A DNA stretch of 41,192 nucleotides from an uncultured Acidaminococcus sp. (GTDB lineage: Bacteria; Bacillota; Negativicutes; Acidaminococcales; Acidaminococcaceae), in the NCBI GenBank assembly GCA_905213155.1, contig CAJMHI010000013.1, forward strand, positions 1-41,192, in the 5' to 3' direction. Positions 31,879-39,640 of this stretch are shown piece by piece. The notes below the pieces were generated by a model, which was not told the origin of the DNA, did no database searches, and worked only from the letters and a program-made list of their open reading frames with translations. The position numbers and the translations under genes were made by a program. The stretch's first letter is position 1, and each line of letters opens with the position of its first letter.

Positions 31879-32880
31879 ATGAAAAAACTATTAGCCATGC
31901 TTTTGGTTTTCAGCAGCCTGACTTGTGCAGGCTGCTTTTTTCAGACTAAGAAACAGGAAGACACCCGGTTTATGATGGACACCATGATTACCATCACCAC
32001 CACGGGCCAAAATGAAAAGGACCTGACGGAAGCCACCAACGATGCCATGGCCTTATTTCAAGCCATTGCCAACCAGACCGATCCCTATACCCAGCAGGGA
32101 CCTGATGATTTGTACGCCATCAATCAGGCAGCCGGGAAAGGACCTCATAAGGCGTCCCCCTACCTGATGGATCTATTGCGCCAGGTAGCCCCGCTAAAGA
32201 ACCCTAACCTGGACATTACCCTGGGTCCTGTTATTCAGGTCTGGAACAGACACCGGGACAGCAAAACCGTTCCTACGGAAGCAGAGCTGGCGTCGGCTCT
32301 TTCCAAATGCGGGGAAGAGAAGTATACTGTATCTACAGAGAATAATACCGTGACCCTTGCCCCCGGGATGAGTCTGGATCTGGGCGCTGTGGCTAAAGGC
32401 TACGCCGTAGAGCAGGCAGCCGCCCTGATGAGCAAGGATAAACGGGTTAAGACCGCCCTGATTAATGCCGGTGGCAACATCAAGGTGCTGGGCACAAAGG
32501 AAGATGGCAAGCCCTGGAAAATCGGCATTCAGGATCCTCGGAACCCGGAAAAGCTCCTGGGCACCCTGGCAGTAAAAAGCGGCACAGGCATTGCCACCAG
32601 CGGGGACTACCAGCGCTATTACGAAGTAAACGGAAAACGCTACCACCATATTCTGGATCCTCGTACCGGCTGGCCCGCCCCCTACTGCCGTAGCGTAACC
32701 GTGGTGACAAATTCGGCTTTCTGGGCGGATTATTATTCCACGTTGCTCTTTGTCCTGCCCTGGCAAAAAGCTATGGAACTAGTAAGCAACCACCCGGAAC
32801 TGAATATGGTGTATGTGGATAGTGAGGGGCAGCTTCATGTATCCTCCGGATTAAAAGATACTTTTACCCCGGAGCCCTAG
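31879..32880 (+). CDS. apbE: FAD:protein FMN transferase ApbE (lipoprotein)
   Basis: A 333-residue lipoprotein (lipobox CAGC, about residues 19-22) that transfers FMN from FAD to Thr of target proteins outside the membrane. Motifs: DLGAVAKGYAV, NAGGNIKVLG, ATSGDYQRYYE and HHILDPRTGWPA. The start at 31879 follows GAGGAG; the frame extends 7 codons upstream without a good site. Directly behind rnfB, it presumably flavinylates RnfG and RnfD. Confidence 0.94.
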   Translation: MKKLLAMLLVFSSLTCAGCFFQTKKQEDTRFMMDTMITITTTGQNEKDLTEATNDAMALFQAIANQTDPYTQQGPDDLYAINQAAGKGPHKASPYLMDLLRQVAPLKNPNLDITLGPVIQVWNRHRDSKTVPTEAELASALSKCGEEKYTVSTENNTVTLAPGMSLDLGAVAKGYAVEQAAALMSKDKRVKTALINAGGNIKVLGTKEDGKPWKIGIQDPRNPEKLLGTLAVKSGTGIATSGDYQRYYEVNGKRYHHILDPRTGWPAPYCRSVTVVTNSAFWADYYSTLLFVLPWQKAMELVSNHPELNMVYVDSEGQLHVSSGLKDTFTPEP

Positions 32881-32893
32881 GGAGATTGTAGCG

Positions 32894-33271
32894 ATGCGTA
32901 AGAATGACATGTTTCTGGTGCTGGTCCTGGCCGTTTTGGCCGTGGGCAGCTGGCTGTTTTTCCATGCCGCCCAAAGCCAGGGCGGCAAAGTGCTGGTGGT
33001 CCGCAGGGATCAGCAGGTGATCCAGCGGATTGAACTAAAAAAGGTCACCACGGAGACAAAATTACTGGTGCCGGTAAAAGACGGGGAGCTGACGGTGATC
33101 TATGACCACGAAGGTGCCCGGGTGATAGAATCCCCCTGCCCGGACAAAATCTGTATCCACCAAGGGAAAATCACCCGCTCCGGCCAGACCATTGCCTGTG
33201 TACCAGAAAAGGTCCTGGTCAGTCTGACCACACCGGAAAAGGAGAATGACCATGACGCCATCCTCCGCTAA
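32894..33271 (+). CDS. NusG domain II-containing membrane-anchored protein
   Basis: A 125-residue protein with one N-terminal membrane segment (about 7-25) and an extracytoplasmic NusG-II-like beta domain. The pattern ESPCPDKICIHQGKI followed by GQTIACVP, with three Cys, is characteristic. Together with the next gene it forms the NusG-II/Gx pair often found next to ApbE and FMN-binding proteins in Firmicutes, including extracellular electron transfer loci. A role in flavin-based electron transfer or flavin supply is inferred. The 3' end overlaps the next gene by 20 bp. Confidence 0.8.
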   Translation: MRKNDMFLVLVLAVLAVGSWLFFHAAQSQGGKVLVVRRDQQVIQRIELKKVTTETKLLVPVKDGELTVIYDHEGARVIESPCPDKICIHQGKITRSGQTIACVPEKVLVSLTTPEKENDHDAILR

Positions 33272-33893
33272 GATCTCCCTGCGGGATGAGACGCAGCTGG
33301 GGATTCTTTTGGCAGCGGCGTTGGCCCTGCGTCTCATGGAAAGCAGCCTGGCTTTTTTGCTGCCGCTGCCCGGGGCCCATTTGGGCCTGGCCAATACGGT
33401 GACCATTATCGTCCTGTACCTGTACGGTACCCGAAAAGCGGCCTTATTTCTTGCCGCCCGGCTGCTGCTGACCGGCCTGTTATTTACAGGGCTCCTCACC
33501 CCCAGTTTTTTGATCGGGCTCAGCGGGGCCGTAGTCAGCTTTGTGGCCATGGCGCTTACGGTACGCTCCCAATGGTTTTCTACGGTAGGGGTAGGCCTTT
33601 TAGGCGCATTTTTTCACAACTGCGGACAAATCATCGTCGCTGCGGTTTTTATGCAAGGCGCCCTTATTTTTTCCTATCTGCCCGTCCTCATTGCCATCGG
33701 GATTCCCACAGGCCTTTTCACAGGATGTGTGGCCGGATTTTTCCTGCGCCAGTTGCAAAAAACAAAAAGCACACCCTCTCCCCTAACGGAAGAAACAAAG
33801 GACCCGGTACAGCAAGAAGCAGCTGCAGCCTTAAAAGATACTCCGGAAACAGTTAAAGAGAATGAAACAACCCCGCCTCCATCCAGCCCGTAA
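33252..33893 (+). CDS. Gx transporter family protein (heptaprenyl diphosphate synthase component I-like)
   Basis: A 213-residue membrane protein with about five or six hydrophobic segments. The family pattern is PGAHLGLANTVTIIVLYLYG followed by RLLLTGLLFTG and FHNCGQIIVA. The last 45 residues are a hydrophilic Pro/Glu/Thr-rich tail not usual in the family. These are ECF-S-like small transporters, often annotated as heptaprenyl diphosphate synthase component I. The start at 33252 has AAAAGGAG seven bases upstream; an ATG two codons earlier is too close to it. Confidence 0.75.
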   Translation: MTPSSAKISLRDETQLGILLAAALALRLMESSLAFLLPLPGAHLGLANTVTIIVLYLYGTRKAALFLAARLLLTGLLFTGLLTPSFLIGLSGAVVSFVAMALTVRSQWFSTVGVGLLGAFFHNCGQIIVAAVFMQGALIFSYLPVLIAIGIPTGLFTGCVAGFFLRQLQKTKSTPSPLTEETKDPVQQEAAAALKDTPETVKENETTPPPSSP

Positions 33894-33910
33894 AGAAAGA
33901 AGGTATTTCC

Positions 33911-34558
33911 ATGGAAGAACCCGCACCCTGGCAGCATTTGCGGCGCCAATTGGAAGACTGTACCGCCTGTGCCTTGAGAGGACAGTGCCTTTCTCCGGTA
34001 GGCTGGTTTGGAACGCTGGACAGCCCTCTTATGATTGTGGGCGAAGGCCCTGGCGGCGTAGAAGATGCCTACGGCTGTCCCCTGATTGGTCCCAGCGGCC
34101 AGTTTTTGGACAAAGTGCTGTGGGCAGCCGGCATTACAAGGGATCGGATTTATACCAGTAACGTCATAAAATGCCGTCCCAAGGGCAACCGCACCCCGAC
34201 CCCGGAAGAAGGCATGGTCTGTGCCCAACGGATTCTGGAGCAGGAGATTCAGCTGCTCCGCCCCCTTGTGATTGTGGCCCTGGGCAGTGTGGCGCTGCGG
34301 TATTTCAAGAACCCCCAGGCCCGGATCACCGGAGAACGGGGACAATGGTTTACCACTAAGGACCAGATTCCCTGTATCGCCACCTATCACCCGTCTTATC
34401 TGCTGCGGCAGGAGGGGCAGGCCCGGATCAATGCCAAATGGGAAATGTTCCGGGATCTTTTTGCAGCCAAAGCCAAAGTACTGGAACGAAAACCTGGCTA
34501 CGTATTTGCAAGCAGTGCCCCTACACCCTTATTTCAGCTATTTCAAAAGCGGTCCTGA
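33911..34558 (+). CDS. Family 4 (iron-sulfur) uracil-DNA glycosylase
   Basis: A 215-residue type 4 uracil-DNA glycosylase that removes uracil from DNA. Cluster cysteines are visible as C17-x-x-C20 and C88 (KCRP), with another at about 155. Active-site motifs are GEGPGGVED and HPSYLLRQ. The last 25 residues have no obvious role. It sits inside the rnf-amr operon with 14-17 bp gaps; DNA repair has no obvious link to its neighbours. Confidence 0.9.
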   Translation: MEEPAPWQHLRRQLEDCTACALRGQCLSPVGWFGTLDSPLMIVGEGPGGVEDAYGCPLIGPSGQFLDKVLWAAGITRDRIYTSNVIKCRPKGNRTPTPEEGMVCAQRILEQEIQLLRPLVIVALGSVALRYFKNPQARITGERGQWFTTKDQIPCIATYHPSYLLRQEGQARINAKWEMFRDLFAAKAKVLERKPGYVFASSAPTPLFQLFQKRS

Positions 34559-34572
34559 AGGAGGTGTCCATT

Positions 34573-35970
34573 ATGCCTTTACTTGCGTCCTATACGCTTC
34601 CCCATCCACCCGTCATTTTGCCGGAAGTGGGACGGGGAGAGGAACGTACCATACAAAAAACGATAGCCGCCTACGAAGCGGCTATGCGGGAAGCAGCCGC
34701 GCTTGCGCCGGATACGCTGATTATCACCAGTCCCCATGCAGAATTGTATATGGATTATTTCCATATCGCACCAGGAGATGGTGCCACCGGGAACTTTTCC
34801 CAGTTCCGGGCGCCCCAGACAGAAATATCCGTACGCTATGATACGGAATTGGTTCATACCCTCTGCGCCATGGCCCAGCAGGAAGGACTCCCGGCAGGAA
34901 CGTTGGGCGAAAAAAATCCCGCGCTGGATCACGGAACCATGATTCCCCTGTATTTCTTCCAGAAATACAAACCGCTTACGCAGGTAAAAATTATCCGTAT
35001 CGGCTTGTCCGGCCTTTCGGCGGAAAGCCATTACCGCTTGGGGCAGTGTATTATAAAGGCCGTGGAGCAGCTGGGCCGGCGGGCGATTTTTCTTGCCAGC
35101 GGGGATTTATCCCATAAATTGCGCCCGGAGGGACCTTACGGCTTTGTACCAGAAGGTCCGCAATTTGATGCGGCCTGTACGCAGGCGCTAGGGCAGGGAG
35201 ATTTTCTTACGCTTCTAACGTTAGACGACAAACTTTGTGAGAAGGCGGCAGAATGCGGGCTACGTTCCTTCTGGATCATGGCCGGTGCCTGGGATGGCTG
35301 GAGTGTCAAGTCCCGGCTTTTATCCTACGAAGGGCCTTTTGGAGTGGGCTACGGCGTCGCTTCGTTTCGTCCTGACAAACCGGAAGAAAGCCGCAACTTG
35401 CTGCCGTATCTGCAACAGTGGCGGCAAACCCTCCGCACCAAGCGGATGGCTGCGGAAGATGCCTATGTGCGGCTGGCCCGGTTCACGGTGGAACGCATGG
35501 TAAAAGACGGGAAAATTCCGCCCCTTCCTGACGCTTTGCCGGAGGAAATGCTCCATACCCGGGCGGGTGCCTTTGTGTCCCTGCACCTCCATGGACAACT
35601 GCGGGGCTGTATCGGCACCATCTCCCCGGTGCGGGACTGCGTTGCCAGAGAAATTCTGTATAACGGAGTGGCTGCTGCCACGGAAGACCCCCGTTTTGCC
35701 CCGGTGCAAGCTGACGAGTTGCCGGATCTGGAATACAGCGTGGATATCCTGGGTAAGCCGGAACCAGTCACCGCACTTACCCAACTAAACCCCAAACAGT
35801 ACGGGGTCATTGTGGAAAGCACCCAGGACGCACGCAGAGGCCTGCTACTGCCGGATTTAGACGGGGTGGATACCGTACAAGAGCAAATTGCTATCGCCCG
35901 CCAGAAGGCCCATATTGCTGAAACAGAACCGGTTAAGCTATGGCGGTTCCAGGTGGTGAGACACGCATGA
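34573..35970 (+). CDS. AmmeMemoRadiSam proteins B and A fused (Memo-like plus AMMECR1)
   Basis: A 465-residue two-domain protein. Residues 1 to about 265 are a Memo/class III extradiol dioxygenase-like domain (SYTLPHPPVILPE, ITSPHAELYMDYF, SGDLSHKL). Residues about 285-465 are AMMECR1 (YVRLARFTVERMV, GAFVSLHLHGQLRGCIGTI, NGVAAATEDPRF). In many genomes these are separate AmmeMemoRadiSam system proteins B and A; here they are one polypeptide. The start at 34573 follows AAGGAGGTG; the frame is open 45 codons upstream inside the glycosylase gene. The biochemical role of the system is unresolved. Confidence 0.88.
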   Translation: MPLLASYTLPHPPVILPEVGRGEERTIQKTIAAYEAAMREAAALAPDTLIITSPHAELYMDYFHIAPGDGATGNFSQFRAPQTEISVRYDTELVHTLCAMAQQEGLPAGTLGEKNPALDHGTMIPLYFFQKYKPLTQVKIIRIGLSGLSAESHYRLGQCIIKAVEQLGRRAIFLASGDLSHKLRPEGPYGFVPEGPQFDAACTQALGQGDFLTLLTLDDKLCEKAAECGLRSFWIMAGAWDGWSVKSRLLSYEGPFGVGYGVASFRPDKPEESRNLLPYLQQWRQTLRTKRMAAEDAYVRLARFTVERMVKDGKIPPLPDALPEEMLHTRAGAFVSLHLHGQLRGCIGTISPVRDCVAREILYNGVAAATEDPRFAPVQADELPDLEYSVDILGKPEPVTALTQLNPKQYGVIVESTQDARRGLLLPDLDGVDTVQEQIAIARQKAHIAETEPVKLWRFQVVRHA

Positions 35971-36803
35971 CTCTCGGGAATATCCTGTGCACCCTCTGCC
36001 CCCGGCGCTGCTCCCTGCCGCCTGGTGTCACCGGATTTTGCCGGGCCCGGGCCAACGTGGACGGAAAGATTGTCTGCCAAAACTATGGGCTGCTCTCTTC
36101 CATCGCCCTGGACCCCATCGAGAAAAAGCCTCTGCGGCGGTATTACCCAGGGCGTCTCATCCTTTCCGTGGGCAGCTATGGCTGTAACCTGCGTTGCCCC
36201 TTCTGCCAGAATGCGTCCATCGCCCAAAATGGCCGGGAGGCTGCCCGTATGGAAGTTTCCCCGGCGCAGCTGCTTGATCTGGCTCTTCTCTACAAAGAGA
36301 AGGCGGGAAATCTGGGTGTAGCCTTTACCTACAACGAACCTGTAGTAGGCTACGAATACGTGCGGGATTGCGCGAAACTGCTTAAGGAACACGATTTGCG
36401 GGCGGTGCTGGTCACTAACGGCTATCTATCCCCCGGCTCCTGGAAGGCAATATTGCCCCTCATCGATGCAGCCAATATCGATCTCAAAGGGTTTACTCCA
36501 GCATTTTACCAATGGATCGGAGGGGACCTGGAGACGGTAAAAGAATCCATCCGCCTGGCCCATGCGGCAAATGTTCATGTAGAAGTTACCACGCTGATCA
36601 TCCCGGGAAAAAATGATGACCCTGCAGACATGGAGGCAGAAGCCAAGTGGCTGGCTTCCCTCTCCCCCAACCTGATTCTTCACATTTCCCGGTATTTTCC
36701 CCGTTACCAGCTGGACCTGCCGGCCACACCGGTCGCCACGGTCTACCAGTTGGCAGAGGTGGCCAGACGTCACTTACGCTACGTATATACCGGGAACTGC
36801 TAG
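35967..36803 (+). CDS. amrS: AmmeMemoRadiSam system radical SAM enzyme AmrS
   Basis: A 278-residue radical SAM protein. The SAM cluster motif is C73-x3-C77-x2-C80 (GCNLRCPFC). An extra N-terminal Cys group C8, C11, C15, C25 precedes it. TYNEPVVGYEYV and NIDLKGF are typical of AmrS/pyruvate-formate-lyase-activase-like enzymes. It ends at VYTGNC, shorter than the roughly 330-residue forms with a C-terminal Cys extension. The ATG at 35967 overlaps the stop of the A/B fusion gene; an ATG at 35940 is an alternative. Confidence 0.88.
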   Translation: MTLGNILCTLCPRRCSLPPGVTGFCRARANVDGKIVCQNYGLLSSIALDPIEKKPLRRYYPGRLILSVGSYGCNLRCPFCQNASIAQNGREAARMEVSPAQLLDLALLYKEKAGNLGVAFTYNEPVVGYEYVRDCAKLLKEHDLRAVLVTNGYLSPGSWKAILPLIDAANIDLKGFTPAFYQWIGGDLETVKESIRLAHAANVHVEVTTLIIPGKNDDPADMEAEAKWLASLSPNLILHISRYFPRYQLDLPATPVATVYQLAEVARRHLRYVYTGNC

Positions 36804-36828
36804 CGTAGTGCAAAAAAATATGTTTTTA

Positions 36829-36877
36829 CAAGCAAAAACAGCGACAGAGTTGCGCTCTCTGCCGCTGTTTTTGCTTG
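36829..36877 (+). terminator. Terminator at the end of the rnf-amr operon
   Basis: A perfect 15-bp inverted repeat (36829-36843 and 36863-36877), with a T5 stretch in the downstream arm, encloses a smaller complementary pair. It lies 25 bp after the amrS stop. Confidence 0.7.
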
Positions 36878-36894
36878 AAGGTTGACAATAAAAA

Positions 36895-37180
36895 TGGTTA
36901 GGAGAAACACGAGGAGTGGTTGTTTCTCTTATGATTAGCCGGGAAAAGAAATTCTTTTCCCAAGTCAGTACACAAAGGGGAGGGGATGGCAGGCTGTGTT
37001 GTCGCCTGTGGGCACCTGTCATCCCGTATTTTGTCTCCTTACGGAGACGGCGGAAAAGCAGGGGCACACTTCCTGTTTTCCCTATACGTTAGAGGTTTAC
37101 TGATTATCGAAGGGGAGTGGTTGGGTTAGCGAAAGCTAACCCAACCTTGAAAAAAATAAAGACAATGCGGTTAGTCTTTA
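36895..37180 (+). ncRNA. Candidate structured RNA: seven successive hairpins
   Basis: No gene is apparent in 36804-37460. Between 36902 and 37180 there are seven consecutive inverted repeats: GAGAAACA/TGTTTCTC (36902-36928); GGGAAAAG/CTTTTCCC (36941-36961); GGGATGGCAGG/CCTGTCATCCC (36983-37025), competing with CAGGC/GCCTG; GTCTCC-ttac-GGAGAC (37033-37048); GGAAAAGCAGG/CCTGTTTTCC (37052-37081); GGTTGGGTTAGC-gaaa-GCTAACCCAACC (37119-37146, GNRA loop); and TAAAGAC/GTCTTTA (37157-37180). None is followed by a T run on either strand, so they are not ordinary terminators. I recognise no known RNA family. A TTGACA at 36882 has no good -10. Strand is assumed from the flanking genes. Confidence 0.4.
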
Positions 37181-37392
37181 CTTACAGGAATTATATTAGC
37201 ATACTTGGCTAAATCCTGCAACCCCTTTTTTTCATTTTTTCTTCTTTTTTCAAAAAAATATTTTTCAAGTACTGTCTTTCTCTCTTTCAGATATACGAAA
37301 TAGTGCCGTAATACGTTGGTTTCCTGGTAATTTTCACAGTTTCCGGTAAACTTAGTTACACCTAACTTATTTTTTACCCCGTTTAATTTTTC

Positions 37393-37433
37393 CTTTCATG
37401 CCACTTTCATATTTTAGCGGTATCCTGTACAAT
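37393..37433 (+). promoter_or_regulatory. Promoter and direct-repeat box of the second two-component system
   Basis: CTTTCAT (37393-37399), 4 bp, CTTTCAT (37404-37410), then 10 bp, then TATCCT (37421-37426). A second possible -10, TACAAT, is at 37428-37433. Heptamers with an 11-bp period placed 10 bp before the -10 are the layout of activated OmpR/PhoB-family promoters. The 210 bp before it (37181-37392) are AT-rich with no gene. Confidence 0.6.
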
Positions 37434-37460
37434 GAAAAAGTGACGGAGGAGGGTGATTTT

Positions 37461-38135
37461 ATGAAAATTCTTGTAGTGGAAGATGAACCTACCTTAAATA
37501 AAATCATTGCCAAACGCTTAAAAATCGAAGCCTATTCCGTGGACAGTGCCTTTAACGGCAAGGAAGCCCTGCAATACCTGGACGCTGCGGAATATGATTT
37601 GCTGATCGTAGATATTATGATGCCGGAGATGGATGGACTGACCCTGGTGAAAAAAATCCGGGAGCGCAGCAAGACCATCCCCGTTCTGTTCCTGACGGCC
37701 CTGGACAGCACCCGGGACAAGGTGACGGGCCTGGATGCCGGCGGGGATGACTATTTGGTAAAGCCCTTTGAATTTGAGGAACTGTTAGCCCGGATCCGCA
37801 GCCTATTGCGCCGCAGCCGCAGTGGTGGGCAGGCGTCTCCCCAGCTGCAACTTTTGGACTTAGTGTTAGACCCCAGGACACACCAAGTCACCCGGGCCGG
37901 GAAGGATATTGCCCTTACCCCCAAAGAATTTGCCATCCTGGAGTACCTCTTGCGCAATCAGGGGACCGTACTTTCCCGGCAGCAGATCTTGGAACATGCC
38001 TGGGATTTTTCCTATGAGGGCTATTCCAATATGGTGGACGTCTATATTAAAACCCTGCGGCAGAAAATTGACAAGGATTTTGAGCCCAAGTTGCTGCAGA
38101 CCGTAAGAGGAACCGGCTATGTACTTAAAGCGTAA
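37461..38135 (+). CDS. OmpR-family response regulator
   Basis: A 224-residue response regulator. The receiver domain has acidic residues E7/D8, phospho-acceptor D51 (IVDIMMPEMDG) and KPFEFEELLARI. The DNA-binding winged helix has SRQQILEHAWDF and VDVYIKTLRQKID. The start at 37461 follows GGAGGAGGG. Its kinase overlaps the 3' end by 17 bp. The CtrA/QseB/MprA-type ending is common for envelope-sensing systems. It probably binds the direct-repeat boxes upstream of itself and of the two genes at 39641 and 40788. Confidence 0.88.
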   Translation: MKILVVEDEPTLNKIIAKRLKIEAYSVDSAFNGKEALQYLDAAEYDLLIVDIMMPEMDGLTLVKKIRERSKTIPVLFLTALDSTRDKVTGLDAGGDDYLVKPFEFEELLARIRSLLRRSRSGGQASPQLQLLDLVLDPRTHQVTRAGKDIALTPKEFAILEYLLRNQGTVLSRQQILEHAWDFSYEGYSNMVDVYIKTLRQKIDKDFEPKLLQTVRGTGYVLKA

Positions 38136-39534
38136 ACTTGCTTCGCTTTTTTCCAGGCCGCTGCACTTTATATCCCGGCAGGCAGACCGGATCCATACCG
38201 CATGGAAGGTCACCCTGTGGTACACCTTGTTTCTTACCCTGATTTTGACACTTTTTACTGGAACTGTGCTAAAACTGGCCGAGGACAAGGAACGGCAGGA
38301 GGCAGGCAAGGCACTGATTGAAGCCGTGGAAAAGGCATCCCGACCCGACCGGCATTTTACCGGATACAACAAGAATGTGTACCTTACCCTTCGCAGCCAT
38401 GACGGGCGGATCTTAGAAGGATTTGAACCGGAAGGCATGCCCCAGCTACCCCCTGTCTTTGGCAAAGGCCCTCAAAAAGTAAAATTTGGCGGGCAGTCCT
38501 ATCACTACATCGATATGCCCCGCCAGCTGCCAAAGAACCAGGAAAAAATGCTCCCCCATCCCCAGCCAGGACCTTGGGTCCGGGGAATTTTACCGGATCA
38601 GGTATTTGCCAACCGCTACCAGGTTTTCCTGGTGACGGCGCTATTGGCGTTGCCGCTATTTTTACTGCTGGTTACCGTCGGCGGCTATAAGATCATTAAG
38701 CACAGTTTTGCTCCCGTACAGACCATGAGCAACGCCGCCCGGGCCATCGGAGAAACCGGGGACCTCTCCCAGCGGCTGCCACTTGGAGAGGGCAATGACG
38801 AAATCCATCAAATGGGCCATACCTTTAACTGGATGCTGGGCCAACTGGAAAACCAACTGGAACGGGAAAAGCGTTTTACCTCCGATGTATCCCACGAGCT
38901 GCGTACCCCTACGGCAGTCATTATGGCTGAAAGCGAACTGAATAAGGATTATACGGACAATGTAGAAGAAGCCAAGGAAGGATTCCAGCATATTTTTGAC
39001 CAATCCCGGCACATGGCCTACCTGATCAATGAGCTGTTAGAACTCTCCCGGCTGGGAAGCAAAAAAAGCGTGGATATCCGTCCTATGGACTGGTCTGATT
39101 TAATTCAGGGTACTTTGGAAGATTACCAAAAACTCCCCCAGGCCAAAGATCTCCATTGGGATATACAGCTTGTGCCCCACCTGGTCGTGGCAGGAGATGA
39201 GGCGCTGCTTCACCGGGTGCTAGGCAATTACCTGGATAATGCCCTGAAATTTACCCAAAGCCGTATCGGAGTTTCCCTTGCGGCCAAAGAGGACCATGCC
39301 GTGCTTAGCGTCAGCGACGACGGCATAGGCATCCCCCCGGATAAGCAGCAGGAAATCTGGGACCGGCTGGTACAGCTGGATCCCTCCCGGAACAAGAACC
39401 GAAACCAGGGGCTTGGACTGGGCTTATCTTTTGTGGCCACGGTAGCCAAACTATTAAAAGGTCAGGCCGGTGTAAAAAGCGTTCCAGGAAAAGGCAGCAC
39501 CTTTACCTTTTCCCTGTTGTTAAAGAAAAGTTAA
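38119..39534 (+). CDS. Membrane sensor histidine kinase
   Basis: A 471-residue kinase with two membrane segments (about 33-52 and 172-193). They enclose a roughly 120-residue extracytoplasmic sensor domain rich in Pro, Lys and Gly. HAMP domain (about 195-247), HisKA with phospho-acceptor His259 (DVSHELRTP), and HATPase with NYLDNALKFT, DDGIGIP and GLGLGLSFV. Coupled to the regulator gene by a 17-bp overlap, with GAGGA before the start. Confidence 0.88.
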   Translation: MYLKRKLASLFSRPLHFISRQADRIHTAWKVTLWYTLFLTLILTLFTGTVLKLAEDKERQEAGKALIEAVEKASRPDRHFTGYNKNVYLTLRSHDGRILEGFEPEGMPQLPPVFGKGPQKVKFGGQSYHYIDMPRQLPKNQEKMLPHPQPGPWVRGILPDQVFANRYQVFLVTALLALPLFLLLVTVGGYKIIKHSFAPVQTMSNAARAIGETGDLSQRLPLGEGNDEIHQMGHTFNWMLGQLENQLEREKRFTSDVSHELRTPTAVIMAESELNKDYTDNVEEAKEGFQHIFDQSRHMAYLINELLELSRLGSKKSVDIRPMDWSDLIQGTLEDYQKLPQAKDLHWDIQLVPHLVVAGDEALLHRVLGNYLDNALKFTQSRIGVSLAAKEDHAVLSVSDDGIGIPPDKQQEIWDRLVQLDPSRNKNRNQGLGLGLSFVATVAKLLKGQAGVKSVPGKGSTFTFSLLLKKS

Positions 39535-39556
39535 ACTCCCTTGCAAAATCGCCTTT

Positions 39557-39589
39557 TTTCATGTTTCCTTCATCTCTCATCCCTATACT
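39557..39589 (+). promoter_or_regulatory. Promoter and direct-repeat box of the PepSY-like gene
   Basis: TTTCAT (39557-39562) and CTTCAT (39568-39573) have an 11-bp period and are followed after exactly 10 bp by TATACT (39584-39589). This is the same geometry as the boxes near 37400 and 40720. Confidence 0.55.
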
Positions 39590-39640
39590 AAGGGCAACCA
39601 ATGAAGAAAAAAACAGCCCCTGGCTGAAGGAGGAAGTATC

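Noticed and set aside
36931..37092. 53-codon plus-strand ORF through the hairpin array
   Set aside because: No ribosome site, and the composition follows the inverted repeats; structured RNA is the better explanation.
36829..37146. CRISPR array
   Set aside because: The inverted repeats differ from one another; there is no repeated unit with regular spacers.
37119..37160. Intrinsic terminator at the 12-bp GAAA-loop hairpin
   Set aside because: It is followed by an A run on the plus strand and by no T run on the minus strand.
36813..37180. tRNA, 6S, tmRNA, RNase P or SRP RNA
   Set aside because: None of the conserved core sequences of these RNAs could be found in the stretch.
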